A program made the position numbers and the translations under genes. 64,000 nt of DNA from an uncultured Prevotellaceae bacterium (GTDB lineage Bacteria > Bacteroidota > Bacteroidia > Bacteroidales > Bacteroidaceae), in the NCBI GenBank assembly GCA_900319225.1, contig ONNV01000001.1:222663-286662 (forward strand). The letters run 5' to 3'. The notes under the pieces are model-generated. The model had not been told where the DNA came from and ran no database searches. It worked only from the letters and a program-made list of their open reading frames with translations. The number at the start of each line of letters is the position of its first letter. Position 1 is the stretch's first letter. Of the stretch, positions 43,918-54,701 are shown in pieces.

Positions 43918-45252
43918 ATGGAACCTTTTAACGGAAACAGACGGACTTCACTCCTTCAGAAGAACATCCTGGCATCATTTGCCATCAAGGGATGGTCATC
44001 TGTGGTGGTCCTGCTTATGGTTCCTCTCACCCTTAAGTGTCTGGGCAATTATCAGAACGGAGTATGGCTGACAATAAGCAGCATGCTGTTATGGATTGAC
44101 CAGATGGATATCGGTCTGGGTAACGGATTGCGTAACAGGTTGTCCATATATATGGCACATGGTGATACCGGGCATGCCCGTTCACTCATATCATCCACAT
44201 TTGCCATGCTGACCTATATCATTGTCCCGGCCATGATCATATTGATCGCTCTGGTCTGGCTTTGCAATACCTACAGCCTGTTCAATGTTGACCCGTCAAT
44301 CATCAATAACCTTGATGAGGTGCTTACCGTGACAGTCATTCTGGTGTGCAGCACGTTCATATTCAAACTGATAGGAAACTTCTACATGGGCATGCAGCTG
44401 CCTGCCGTAAGCAATATGCTCATTGCTGCAGGACAGACTTTGGCATATGTTGGTACATACATTCTCTACATAAACGGCAGTCACTCCCTGCTGCATATAG
44501 CTGTAGTGAATACCGCTGCGCCCCTGGTAACCTATCTCATAGCTTATCCTGTCACATTCAGGTTAAAATACCCTCAGCTCAGGCCATTGGTCAAACTGAT
44601 AAACCTGCAGGAAGCCAAGGAGGTAATGACATTGGGACTCCGTTTCTTTGCGATACAGATATCAAGCGTTGTCCTGTTCATGACATCGAATCTGCTTATC
44701 TCTAAACTGTTCGATCCGGCAATGGTTACGCCATACGGTATTGCATACCGCTATTTCAGCATTCCTCTGGTGGCGTTTACCGTAATATGCATGCCATTCT
44801 GGAATGCCACTACCGATGCATATGAACGGAATGATATAGAGTGGATACGCCGTGCCACAAAGAAACTGCGGTTCATGACTATTGGCATCCTTCTGGGCAT
44901 GATCCTGATGGTGGCGGTGTCAGGATTCGTTTATAGGATATGGATAGGGCCGGAATCGGATGTTAGCCTGAGTATGACCATAGGCATGGCCGTATATATC
45001 TTTATCCTGATTTACAGCATGCGCTACAGCTATTTCATAAACGGCATAGGCAAACTCAGAGTCCAGCTCATCTTTACTGTTGGCGCCGCTATAGTATTCA
45101 TACCTGCGGCGTATGTGGTAGTAAAGTGGACAAATGACATAATATGGTTTATAGGTGTGATGTGTCTGGTCAATTTCCCCGGCCTGATAGCCAACCGCAT
45201 TCAGTTCAACAAGCTTATTAACGGTAAGGCAACGGGTATCTGGAACAAATAG
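43918..45252 (+). CDS. Wzx-type oligosaccharide flippase
   Basis: 444 residues from ATG at 43918; a GTG at 43909 overlapping the Wzy stop (GTGA) is an equally possible start. Twelve or more transmembrane segments, with LLQKNILASFAIKGWSSVVV at the start, typical of the MOP/polysaccharide flippase family, and IDQMDIGLGNGLRNRLS in the first loop. It moves undecaprenyl-linked repeat units across the inner membrane. No lipid-II specific features. Confidence 0.87.
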   Translation: MEPFNGNRRTSLLQKNILASFAIKGWSSVVVLLMVPLTLKCLGNYQNGVWLTISSMLLWIDQMDIGLGNGLRNRLSIYMAHGDTGHARSLISSTFAMLTYIIVPAMIILIALVWLCNTYSLFNVDPSIINNLDEVLTVTVILVCSTFIFKLIGNFYMGMQLPAVSNMLIAAGQTLAYVGTYILYINGSHSLLHIAVVNTAAPLVTYLIAYPVTFRLKYPQLRPLVKLINLQEAKEVMTLGLRFFAIQISSVVLFMTSNLLISKLFDPAMVTPYGIAYRYFSIPLVAFTVICMPFWNATTDAYERNDIEWIRRATKKLRFMTIGILLGMILMVAVSGFVYRIWIGPESDVSLSMTIGMAVYIFILIYSMRYSYFINGIGKLRVQLIFTVGAAIVFIPAAYVVVKWTNDIIWFIGVMCLVNFPGLIANRIQFNKLINGKATGIWNK

Positions 45253-45277
45253 GCACAGCATTCCGGCAGAGAATAAA

Positions 45278-46186
45278 ATGAAAGCGAAAATGGACGTATC
45301 GGTAATAATAGTCAACTACAATACACTGCATGTGTTGCTTCCGTGCATAGAGAGCATCATTGAGCAGACTCATGGCATCTCTTATGAGATCATTGTGGTT
45401 GACAACGGCTCAACCGATGGCTCCGTTGAGGCACTGCAGAATGACGGGCGCATACGTTTCATGTCGGCCGGCTCCAATCTGGGATTCGGAAAGGCCAATA
45501 ACCTGGGACTGACCGTAGCCCGTGGAGAGTATATACTGTTCCTGAACTCAGATACCATCTTAAGGAACAATGCCGTTGGCATGATGCTTGATTTTGCACG
45601 TCAGTACAAGGGCAGGTTAGGGGCGTTGGGCTCTGTCCTTAAGGACCGTCAGGGGGAAAGAATCCACTCGTACGGTAAGTTCCCGCGCATGAGGGATGAT
45701 TTCAGGCTGTTCCTGTGGATCCCGATACTAAAGGGGCTGCACCTGTACCGACAGCCCGCCACTGTCTATCCTGAGCAGTGGATGACGGTTGATTACGTAA
45801 CCGGTGCCGACCTTCTTGTGAGCCGCAGTGTACTTGATGAGTGCGGCGCATTCAATCCGGCATTCTTTATGTATTATGAGGAGTCAGAGATGGAATACCG
45901 TTTTCATCTGAAAGGCTACGACAATGTACTGATGAACGGCCCCTACATCATTCATCTGGAGGGTGAGGGTGGTAAGGACGGACGCAGTTCCAGGTTCCTG
46001 AGGGATAATATCAGGCAGCAAGAGAGCCTATATATCTATTACAAACTTACGGAACCGCGAATTAAGTATTATCTTTATCGGATAATACATCCGGTATTGA
46101 GACAGACGGTCTGGTTTAACCCCAACGTCTCACTGAGTGACAAGTGGCAGGTGGTCAAGAAGCTGTTTGTTTCAATCAAGATCTGA
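45278..46186 (+). CDS. GT2 family glycosyltransferase
   Basis: 302 residues. The GT-A fold begins MDVSVIIVNYNTLHVLLPCI, with the nucleotide-binding VDNGSTDGSVE and the LNSDT metal-binding acidic motif near 90. YVTGADLLVSRSVLDECGAF and FFMYYEESEMEYRF are typical of rhamnosyltransferase-like GT2 proteins. The C-terminus (~250-302) is basic and may touch the membrane. It adds one sugar of the EPS repeat; which one cannot be told. Confidence 0.9.
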   Translation: MKAKMDVSVIIVNYNTLHVLLPCIESIIEQTHGISYEIIVVDNGSTDGSVEALQNDGRIRFMSAGSNLGFGKANNLGLTVARGEYILFLNSDTILRNNAVGMMLDFARQYKGRLGALGSVLKDRQGERIHSYGKFPRMRDDFRLFLWIPILKGLHLYRQPATVYPEQWMTVDYVTGADLLVSRSVLDECGAFNPAFFMYYEESEMEYRFHLKGYDNVLMNGPYIIHLEGEGGKDGRSSRFLRDNIRQQESLYIYYKLTEPRIKYYLYRIIHPVLRQTVWFNPNVSLSDKWQVVKKLFVSIKI

Positions 46187-46190
46187 CGTT

Positions 46191-47306
46191 ATGAACATTC
46201 TGGTAGACGGTCGTATATGGTCACTTTACTCAGCCGGTGTGGGTACATTCTTTACCGGCGCCATCATGGAGTGGGCTCAGCAAAGGGCCGACGACACCTT
46301 CTACGTAATAGTTCCAAGAGGAATTGACGCCCGATATGAGCTGTCTGACATGCCCGCCAACATAAAATTGCTGGATTACACGGGCCGTTTCCCTAAGTTT
46401 CTGCCTAACATCATCTTACTGCAGCTGACAGTACCGCAACTATGCCGCATGCTGGATGTGGACCTATACTATTCGCCCCTTCCTTACATGCCGCTCATGA
46501 TACCGTCAAGGGTTAAGACCCTGGTTACGGTTCATGACGTGGTCAACATAGAGATGGCTCATACAATGTCATGGACCAACAGGATGGCAAATGCATTCGC
46601 TTTCGGAAGGTCTGTGCGTAGAGCCGGTTATTTGTGGACCAATACGGAGTATACACGCTCCAAGGTTGAGGAGTATTATCCCAGGCGCAGGGCGGAGGAG
46701 ATTTTTGTAGGGGGCGCGGTTGACCGTAAGCTTTTCTACCCAAGGAACCTGTCAGATGATGCAGTAAGTGAACTCAAGGCACGACATGGGATAAAGGACA
46801 GATTCATACTGTTTGTGGGATCACTTGAACCCCGCAAGAATCTGCAGTTCCTGCTCCGTATCATTCCGGACCTGTACCTTGAGCATAGGATCCAACTGGT
46901 GGTGGTTGGTGCCAAGAGATGGAAAGAATCGGCTCTGAGTAGCGTCATAGAGGCTCCGGAGTTTCCTAGGGAGAGTACCGTATTCTGCGGTTTTTTAAGC
47001 AATGAGGAACTGGCAGCCCTATACAGTACAGCCGACTGTTTTGTATCGGCAGCACTCATGGAAGGCTTTGGAATGCCCCAACTGGAGGCTATGCTTTGCG
47101 GCTGCCCGGTGGTTACTGCCAACAACACCGCAATGGCCGAGGTGGCAAGCGGTATAGACGCCGCATTCCCGGTTGACGGATATGAGCCCGATGTATGGAA
47201 ACAGACCATCCTGAGGGTTATAAATGAGAGACCTAAGGTTAATCCCGTTCAACTCATGCAATATGACTGGAAGTTGATTGTCAACAGATTGCTAACCGTA
47301 ATTTAA
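46191..47306 (+). CDS. GT4 family glycosyltransferase
   Basis: 371 residues from the ATG at 46191; an upstream in-frame extension overlaps the previous gene and lacks the family start. GT-B fold: the N-terminus MNILVDGRIWSLYSAGVGTF is the acceptor-side Rossmann domain, and the donor side has ILFVGSLEPRKNLQFLLRI and the E-x7-E motif in ALMEGFGMPQLEAMLCGCP. Adjacent and similar in layout to the next gene, suggesting old duplication. Confidence 0.9.
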   Translation: MNILVDGRIWSLYSAGVGTFFTGAIMEWAQQRADDTFYVIVPRGIDARYELSDMPANIKLLDYTGRFPKFLPNIILLQLTVPQLCRMLDVDLYYSPLPYMPLMIPSRVKTLVTVHDVVNIEMAHTMSWTNRMANAFAFGRSVRRAGYLWTNTEYTRSKVEEYYPRRRAEEIFVGGAVDRKLFYPRNLSDDAVSELKARHGIKDRFILFVGSLEPRKNLQFLLRIIPDLYLEHRIQLVVVGAKRWKESALSSVIEAPEFPRESTVFCGFLSNEELAALYSTADCFVSAALMEGFGMPQLEAMLCGCPVVTANNTAMAEVASGIDAAFPVDGYEPDVWKQTILRVINERPKVNPVQLMQYDWKLIVNRLLTVI

Positions 47307-47308
47307 GA

Positions 47309-48391
47309 ATGATGCTATATATCAACGGCAGATTCCTGACACAGCCCATGACCGGCGTTGAGCGCTATGCATACAGTATCTGCATGGCACTGACCGAGTT
47401 GCATCAGCCTTTTGTACTGGTATGCCCAATGGCTCCCATTCTCGAGGGTTATGATGTGAGCGGTTTTACCATCGTACGGTTTGGCCCCGGCAATTCCCAT
47501 TTCTGGGAGCAGTGCGTCTTTCCGTGGTTCTTTGTGGGCAAGAAAGACTATATGGTGCTGAGCCTGACGGGCCTGGGTTCCATATTGATCAGGAATAAGA
47601 TAATGACCATACATGACCTGTCGTTCCTAAGGGATCCGTCATGGTTCTCACGCCGTTATTACTGGTTCTACAGGATAATGACACCGCTGGCAGTCCGCAC
47701 ATCAAGGCATATACTTACGGTCAGCGAGTTCTCTAAGGGAGAGATAAGGCATTTCTATCCGTTCCTTAGTGAAGACAGGATAAGCGTGGTATACAATGCC
47801 ATAAAGGAGAATGTCTTTGAGTCAAGAGAGGATGTGCCTGCACCATCGGAGCGCTTTGTACTTACCGTGTCATCAATAGACCCGCGTAAGAACTTTAAAC
47901 GCCTGCTTGAGGCATATAAGGGCATTGAAGGGGTGAAACTCTATATCGTGGGCAATTATAACCCCATTTTCCAGAAACAGGAGGGGTTGTCAGACCAAAG
48001 GCCCGATGTCAGGTTCCTGGGTAGGGCGACCGATCAGGAGCTGCTCAGACTCTACAATCAGGCCGAGTGTTTTGTATTCCCGTCTCTTTATGAAGGGTTC
48101 GGACTGCCTCCTGTTGAGGCTATGGCATGCGGGTGTCCTGTGCTGGCATCGGACATCCCGGTATTGAGGGAGGTGTGCGCAGATGCTGCAACCTATTTCA
48201 ATCCTTTGGATACGGACGATATCCGTAAAACCATAATTCAACAGCTGTCGGCCGATGATTCTGCCATTAACGCACAGAGAGAGAGGGGGTTCCGCAATAT
48301 CGGCCGTTTCTCATGGAAGAGGTCGGCATCGGTCATCATGAAAATTGTTGAACGCAGCCTCATAATATCACGCCACAGGCACAACAAATGA
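47309..48391 (+). CDS. GT4 family glycosyltransferase
   Basis: 360 residues, 2 bp after the previous gene. N-terminal MLYINGRFLTQPMTGVERYA is typical of mannosyl- or rhamnosyl-type GT4 enzymes; the donor domain has LTVSSIDPRKNFKRLLEAY and SLYEGFGLPPVEAMACGCPV with the paired Glu. Same fold as its neighbour. Substrate unknown. Confidence 0.92.
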   Translation: MMLYINGRFLTQPMTGVERYAYSICMALTELHQPFVLVCPMAPILEGYDVSGFTIVRFGPGNSHFWEQCVFPWFFVGKKDYMVLSLTGLGSILIRNKIMTIHDLSFLRDPSWFSRRYYWFYRIMTPLAVRTSRHILTVSEFSKGEIRHFYPFLSEDRISVVYNAIKENVFESREDVPAPSERFVLTVSSIDPRKNFKRLLEAYKGIEGVKLYIVGNYNPIFQKQEGLSDQRPDVRFLGRATDQELLRLYNQAECFVFPSLYEGFGLPPVEAMACGCPVLASDIPVLREVCADAATYFNPLDTDDIRKTIIQQLSADDSAINAQRERGFRNIGRFSWKRSASVIMKIVERSLIISRHRHNK

Positions 48392-48425
48392 GCCATCGGC
48401 ACGTTTTATATCAAACGGATCCTAT

Positions 48426-49544
48426 ATGAAAAAAACGCTGCTCCATATCACCAAATGTTACTATCCGGAAGAGGGTGGTATTGAGACCGTAACCAAGTAC
48501 CTGGTTGACGGGATGGAGTCATACAACAGTTATGTAGTTTGTTTCAGTCATGACGGTGAGACCTACGTAGATACTGTTGACGGAGTCAGGGTTTACCGTA
48601 TAGCACCGTCATTGAGAATATCAAGTCAGGACATTGCATTCTCTTATTACGGCCATCTCAAGAGGATTCTCGACGAGATCAAGCCTGACATTATCATGCT
48701 GCATTGTCCTAATCCGTTCCTTTATCCCATAACAGTAAGGCTTAAGCCCAAGAATACCAAACTTGTGGTTCTGTGGCACTCTGATATACTGGGTAAGGGT
48801 TTGCTGTATCATCTGGTTGCCCGGTCTGAGGACCGGATTCTAAGAGAGGCTGACCAGATCATTACTACAAGTCCCAATTACATCCACCCCAGCAGTCCCG
48901 TTTACAAGTACAGGGATAAGATCAAGGTGGCTCCAAACGGTTTCATTGACACGGACCTTGTCCTGAGGCCGGGTGACAGTGAGAGGATTGAGGCCATACG
49001 CAGCAAGTACGGTAACCGCAAGATCGTTTTGTTTGTAGGCCGTCATGTTCCTTATAAGGGCCTGAACTATCTTGTAGAGGCTGAGCGATATATCAAGTCA
49101 GATTGCGTCATACTGATAGGCGGACGCGGTCCGGAGACTGCAAGACTGGGTAAGATGACCAACTCAGACCGGATAAAGTTTATAGGTAAACTGCCGCTCT
49201 CAGACCTTAGATGCTATTATCATGCCGCCGATATATTCGGTTTTACATCATGCAGTAAACAGGAGGCGTTCGGCATTGCATTGGCCGAGGCCATGTATTG
49301 CGGGTGTGTCCCGGTGACATTCACCATAGAAGGATCTGGAGTGAACTGGGTTTCATTGAAAGGAGAGACCGGCGAGGAGGTGCCTTTAGGCGATGCAAAG
49401 GCTTACGCTGCAGCGATTGACAAAGTGCTTGGGGATGAGGAGCTGTATGAACGGTATTCTCAGGCAGGAAAGCAGCGCGTAACCGATATGTTTACATGTG
49501 AGCGGGCCGTAAAGGAGATGGAAACCATCCTGGACCAGCTTTAA
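48426..49544 (+). CDS. GT4 family glycosyltransferase
   Basis: 372 residues. N-terminal HITKCYYPEEGGIETVTKYL, then LVVLWHSDILGKG, the donor-side VLFVGRHVPYKGLNYLVEAE and SCSKQEAFGIALAEAMYCGC with the E-x7-E motif. It ends the rightward EPS operon and faces the LtaS-like gene, with only 9 bp between the two stop codons. Confidence 0.92.
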   Translation: MKKTLLHITKCYYPEEGGIETVTKYLVDGMESYNSYVVCFSHDGETYVDTVDGVRVYRIAPSLRISSQDIAFSYYGHLKRILDEIKPDIIMLHCPNPFLYPITVRLKPKNTKLVVLWHSDILGKGLLYHLVARSEDRILREADQIITTSPNYIHPSSPVYKYRDKIKVAPNGFIDTDLVLRPGDSERIEAIRSKYGNRKIVLFVGRHVPYKGLNYLVEAERYIKSDCVILIGGRGPETARLGKMTNSDRIKFIGKLPLSDLRCYYHAADIFGFTSCSKQEAFGIALAEAMYCGCVPVTFTIEGSGVNWVSLKGETGEEVPLGDAKAYAAAIDKVLGDEELYERYSQAGKQRVTDMFTCERAVKEMETILDQL

Positions 49545-49553
49545 GTATGTCAT

Positions 49554-51299
49554 TTATTCCGCAATGCGGGATTTCCAGTAGTTACCCCTTATTATCCACT
49601 CTGACAGTTCCTGGGTTCTCTCAGAAACGGAGTTCTTATAATCCCTGGTATAAAGTGTATGACCCAGACCTCTCCAGTCTGTCTCAATGCCATACAGGTC
49701 CAACAACGTCGTATAGATGTCAAGCTGGTTGCACGGTCCGGTCCAGCTGTTTGTGCTGTCCATACCTCCATTTATGATATAGAGCGGCAGTTCATCACTT
49801 ATCTGTCCCTCTTTCATGTTCAGGTGTACGGGGTGGGCCTGATGATCGGCCGTAATTACAATCAGGCTGTTGTCATACAGTCCGGTCCTTTTCAGTTCAT
49901 CAATATACTTATGCAGCTGCATGTCAAAATAGTGACAGTCAACCAGATAGTTCAGGTATTCATTTGACAGGCCGTCATCAGTGAGTGTAAAGCCATGGTC
50001 TACGCCCCTCTTGTACGGGTTATGCATGGACATGGTTAGTATCAGTGAGAAGAACGGACTGTCCGTCTCCCTGTCAGCTTTTGACGCCATGGTGAATATC
50101 TGCCCGTCTTCCAGGTCCTTGTTGCCCTCCAGCACGCCGTCCCAGTCAAACTTGGAGTAGGTGGTGTCTATGCCGTAAAGCCTGTTCATGGCATCCTGCT
50201 CCCAGAATGTGGGTGATGTGGGGACTACTATACGGGACTGCTTTATCAGCCCCTCTCTCTTAAGCAGTGCGGGCAGGCCGCATACGGTCTTGTCCTTTAC
50301 GATATTGACGGTTATCTCGGACTTTAAGGGCAGTAATCCTGCCATGTATATGAACTGGCCGTCGGATGATTCACCTATGTGGATGTTTGGGCGTACATGC
50401 CCGTTGTAATAGACGTTGCTGTCTCTCTTAAGGCTGTTAAGGAACGGGGTGACCTCCTTTCCGTCAACTATGAGGTCCGATGTCTGGGACAGGTATGACT
50501 CTACGATAATGAATATCAGATTGCTCTTGTCCGTGAGCGCACTGTCACAGGACATCCTCTCTGAATGGTTCAGGTACTCATTCTCTATCTCATCAATCCG
50601 GCAGCTGTCAAGTACCATGTCCTTTTGCAGGAAATCATCATGACAAACCAGTGCTCTCCTTATAAAACCGCCGCGAAACAGCATGTTATTAGGCGCCTGG
50701 GTGTATTGCAGCCTTATGGGCGAGAATCTTATGAATGATGTCTTTAATGAGTGGTCATGAACGACTCCAAGAAACAGGATGAATGACGCCACAGCCAATA
50801 GAATCAGTGCCCACAGGGCGCCTAGAGTTGCGGCGACACCCTTTTTCATGTCCCTCTTACTGAATGTGCGATATAACAGACAGTAAATCACTGTCCATAT
50901 GGCGTAGAAAAGGTCTGCCGGACGGAATCCGGTGCTGATGCTCTGCAAAACGTCGGCATCATTCAGGTTACCTATCTGCAGAATGGCCATATTGGGCAGA
51001 TAATGCCCAAAGAAACGGGAATAGAGTACATTGCCCAGAGAGAGCAGCATAGAGAGTGAGAATGCCACAGACAGGGCGCCTCTTACATTTCCCCATGTAA
51101 AGAGCAGTCCCAGCAGGAACAGCACCGTTACATCTATGAAACAGGAGAATACATTGCTTAAGAGCGAATCAATGTTGAAAGGATATTCAAATTCAACTGT
51201 CAACGCCATCTGCCAGTGCATGAACAGCAGACAGAGTACTGACATGAGGAACAGCAGGATGAACTCCGTATTTATGAATCTGAATAGCTTGTTGTGCAT
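49554..51299 (-). CDS. LtaS-like membrane sulfatase-family phosphotransferase
   Basis: 581 residues. Five N-terminal transmembrane helices (to ~185) are followed by a periplasmic alkaline-phosphatase-superfamily domain: NLIFIIVESYLSQTSD for the first metal site, NIHIGESSDGQFIYMAGLLP for the nucleophile region, NSLIVITADHQAHP for the last Asp-His metal ligands. Such proteins transfer phosphoglycerol or phosphoethanolamine to surface glycans, or act as sulfatases. Placed convergent with the EPS operon, it may decorate that polymer; its own strand and promoter mean it need not. Confidence 0.85.
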   Translation of the reverse strand: MHNKLFRFINTEFILLFLMSVLCLLFMHWQMALTVEFEYPFNIDSLLSNVFSCFIDVTVLFLLGLLFTWGNVRGALSVAFSLSMLLSLGNVLYSRFFGHYLPNMAILQIGNLNDADVLQSISTGFRPADLFYAIWTVIYCLLYRTFSKRDMKKGVAATLGALWALILLAVASFILFLGVVHDHSLKTSFIRFSPIRLQYTQAPNNMLFRGGFIRRALVCHDDFLQKDMVLDSCRIDEIENEYLNHSERMSCDSALTDKSNLIFIIVESYLSQTSDLIVDGKEVTPFLNSLKRDSNVYYNGHVRPNIHIGESSDGQFIYMAGLLPLKSEITVNIVKDKTVCGLPALLKREGLIKQSRIVVPTSPTFWEQDAMNRLYGIDTTYSKFDWDGVLEGNKDLEDGQIFTMASKADRETDSPFFSLILTMSMHNPYKRGVDHGFTLTDDGLSNEYLNYLVDCHYFDMQLHKYIDELKRTGLYDNSLIVITADHQAHPVHLNMKEGQISDELPLYIINGGMDSTNSWTGPCNQLDIYTTLLDLYGIETDWRGLGHTLYTRDYKNSVSERTQELSEWIIRGNYWKSRIAE

Positions 51300-51321
51300 A
51301 CCTTAGCCTTGTTTCTGTATG

Positions 51322-51329
51322 CGAATATA
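51322..51329 (-). promoter_or_regulatory. Candidate -7 element for the LtaS-like gene
   Basis: TATATTCG on the minus strand, 22 bp upstream of the ATG at 51299, one base from TAnnTTTG. Weak; no -33 element recognised. Confidence 0.3.
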
Positions 51330-51351
51330 GTGCTTTTTTTTTGAACCATTC

Positions 51352-51382
51352 TTTAACATATGCCCCAATAACCCTATATTTG
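51352..51382 (+). promoter_or_regulatory. Promoter of the 51422 esterase
   Basis: TTTA (51352-51355), 19-bp spacer, TATATTTG (51375-51382), 39 bp upstream of the ATG. Good match with the -33 element one base off TTTG. Confidence 0.6.
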
Positions 51383-51385
51383 TAG

Positions 51386-52330
<945 letters not shown>

Positions 52331-52338
52331 GAAGGTTA

Positions 52339-52580
52339 CCAGTTGCAGTTAAGTAAAACAATACCCTCGCAAGCGAAAGCATGCGAGGGTATTGTTTTAC
52401 CCGGCCTGGAAGGCCGGCAGAGTGGAATGGAACGTAGTGTAATGGAACGGGTTTGGGGCGTCGCCGCCCCAAACTAAAAAAATGTCGTGAACCTAATACG
52501 CAGATAGGTTTCCATCCCGAGACTTTTAGGCCCGAAGGGCCACAAAAGTCAAAAATAACCGAGCGTAGCGAAGCAGCGAG
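52339..52580. repeat. Four-hairpin intergenic element, copy B
   Basis: A 242-bp element in the same orientation as copy A (35578), between the esterase and the convergent antiporter gene. Stem 1 is 19 bp (52353-52371 with 52382-52400) and pairs fully though five base pairs differ from copy A. The CCGGCCT/AGGCCGG and GTTTGGGGCG hairpins and the CTAAAAAAA tract are the same. The last hairpin GACTTTT/AAAAGTC with GGCCC/GGGCC (52521-52550) differs in sequence from copy A but keeps its pairing. Confidence 0.85.
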
Positions 52581-52586
52581 AAAAAA

Positions 52587-54626
52587 TTACATTCTAAGCA
52601 TCTTAAGGAAATCCCGCTCAGTGCGCAGAGTTGCCTCCTCCTTACCCTTTACAGTCTGGGTCTCGGGGAACAGCAGCATGGTTGAGAAATCAGTCTCAGC
52701 CATGTGGATACGCTCATAGAGGTGACGGAATGAACGGCCGGCATGGCTCTCGCTGTCACGCGGGCTCACAATGATAAGCAGATGATCCTGATTGAGGCTG
52801 CGCATTACCCAGTGCATATCGGCGGTTTCACTCACCTCATTGTAAGTGACACGTCCGCTTGAGAAATTGAGTCCAGTGCCCCGTACGGCCGATATAGGCT
52901 GCTCTTTGCCGTAGAATACCGTAGCGCAGCCTATTGACATTGTGATGCGGTAGATAACCTCCATGCAGTGCTCAAAGGCATCGTCCTGCAGCACAGGTCC
53001 GGGAACCAGCACAACTATACGGCGTATGGTGTTGATGGGCGTGACAAAACGCTGCATCACAATCTGTCCGTGATACCCGTCATTGAGCGGGCTGATGATA
53101 TTCTCAAGATAGGGCAGGTTGATGCTGTGACGCAGCGGCAGTCCCATCAGCAGGCTGTTGGTCTCAAACTCATTTGATGCATGGAGTATGCTGTCAATGA
53201 TGTTGTTTCCAAGACGGTTGTGGGTCACGAACGGGATATCGGCCGATGCCGCAATCTCCTGTGCCTCCTGCAACCTGCCTTTACCGTCCTGCATATATTT
53301 GGGTGCGTGCTCTCCGTTTACGGTCACATAGAGTCCCACCATATCGCGGTCTCCACGCTGATAGAGAGTCATGGCGGTATCCATGATTGCCCTGAGTGTG
53401 TTGGATCCGGTGAGCATTACCAGCAGGCGGTTGTCATGCTGCTCATCGGCCTGTTCATTCTGGTGCAGCTGGAATGCTGCGCTCTCTGTTATGATGTTGC
53501 TGAATATGCATGAGAAGAGCACAATAAGGACTGTGGTACTGAGAGTTGTGTTGTCCATCAATCCGCCTGCAAATGCCCCCATAGCTATTGCCAGGGCTCC
53601 TGCGGCATGTGATTCGCTTAGTCCGAATATGATACGTCGGTCATCGGGCGTAAACCCATTCGCTTTCTGCACGAACAGCGCGGCAAGCCATTTTCCGGCC
53701 GTTCCTACTGTAAACAACACGCCGAATGCAGCCAAGAACATCCAGTTGCCGGACATGCCTGAAAGGTCTATCATAAGGCCGGTTCCAAGCAGGAACAAGG
53801 GCACGAACAGAGTGTTGCCTACAAAGTCCAGGCGGTTCATCAGGGGTGATGATTTGGGGATGTACCGGTTAAGTACGATACCTGCCAGGAACGCACCCAC
53901 AATTGAGTCCAGACCTATAACCTGAGCCACGCCGCAACTGAATGCCAGCAGTATCATTACGAACAGGAAATGAGAGAAACTGTTGGTGACGCGGCCAAAG
54001 AAGTCACGCGCCATGCGGGGGTATACAAGTATGATTCCCGTAATGTAGAGGGCAATCTTGAGTGCAAACCAGAACGGATTGAAATCACTGTTGCCGTGTG
54101 TGGACATCATCACCGCATATACTATCAGTGCCAGCAGGATAGCCACCAGCGCTCCTGATACCGATATTGTGACGCTCTGACGCCTGCCCAGTCCGTATCG
54201 GCTTATGATAGGATAGGATATAAGGGTATGCGATCCCATGATGCAGGCCAGAATGGCCGCGGTGTGTACGTTGAGCTTAAGCAGCCAGATGCATGAGAAA
54301 TAGCAGAGAACCCATGGCAGGGCAAATGTGATGACACCGAACGTAATACCCCAGACCCTGTTGCGTTTCATCTCCTCCAGGTCTATGTCCAGACCGGCAA
54401 AAAACATTATGAACAACAGTCCCATCCGGCTGAAAAAGCTTATCTCCGGGGTGATATGCAGGATATTTAGCAGTCCGGGGCCTATCAGGGTGCCGGTGAT
54501 GATAAGTCCTGCAATCTGCGGGAACCTGAGCCTCTTGCACAGTGACGGAATGAACAGAACCAGTGACAGGACTACAAAGCTGATCCAGATGCTGTCAGTA
54601 ATTGGGAACAGTTGTTGATAACTCAT
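52587..54626 (-). CDS. KefB/CPA2-type cation:proton antiporter with C-terminal stress-like domain
   Basis: 679 residues. The first ~390 form the CPA2 antiporter with 12-13 helices (LRFPQIAGLIITGTLIGPGL, FFAGLDIDLEEM, DSIVGAFLAGIVLNRYIP, and FGLSESHAAGALAIAMG). The C-terminal ~280 residues are soluble and resemble universal-stress-type domains (two halves, each with a VLVPGP or VMLTGSN-like strand) rather than the KTN/RCK domain of KefB. It would exchange Na+ or K+ for H+. No partner gene is nearby. Confidence 0.88.
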   Translation of the reverse strand: MSYQQLFPITDSIWISFVVLSLVLFIPSLCKRLRFPQIAGLIITGTLIGPGLLNILHITPEISFFSRMGLLFIMFFAGLDIDLEEMKRNRVWGITFGVITFALPWVLCYFSCIWLLKLNVHTAAILACIMGSHTLISYPIISRYGLGRRQSVTISVSGALVAILLALIVYAVMMSTHGNSDFNPFWFALKIALYITGIILVYPRMARDFFGRVTNSFSHFLFVMILLAFSCGVAQVIGLDSIVGAFLAGIVLNRYIPKSSPLMNRLDFVGNTLFVPLFLLGTGLMIDLSGMSGNWMFLAAFGVLFTVGTAGKWLAALFVQKANGFTPDDRRIIFGLSESHAAGALAIAMGAFAGGLMDNTTLSTTVLIVLFSCIFSNIITESAAFQLHQNEQADEQHDNRLLVMLTGSNTLRAIMDTAMTLYQRGDRDMVGLYVTVNGEHAPKYMQDGKGRLQEAQEIAASADIPFVTHNRLGNNIIDSILHASNEFETNSLLMGLPLRHSINLPYLENIISPLNDGYHGQIVMQRFVTPINTIRRIVVLVPGPVLQDDAFEHCMEVIYRITMSIGCATVFYGKEQPISAVRGTGLNFSSGRVTYNEVSETADMHWVMRSLNQDHLLIIVSPRDSESHAGRSFRHLYERIHMAETDFSTMLLFPETQTVKGKEEATLRTERDFLKMLRM

Positions 54627-54671
54627 CTTCTCTTAATATGGTACGAAGATAGGAATAATTCCGTGTTTTAG

Positions 54672-54679
54672 TAACTTCG
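54672..54679 (+). promoter_or_regulatory. Candidate -7 element for pcrA
   Basis: TAACTTCG, the same TAnnTTCG variant as before proS, 22 bp upstream of the ATG at 54702. Confidence 0.35.
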
Positions 54680-54701
54680 CAATCGCAAAGAATTGAATGA
54701 T

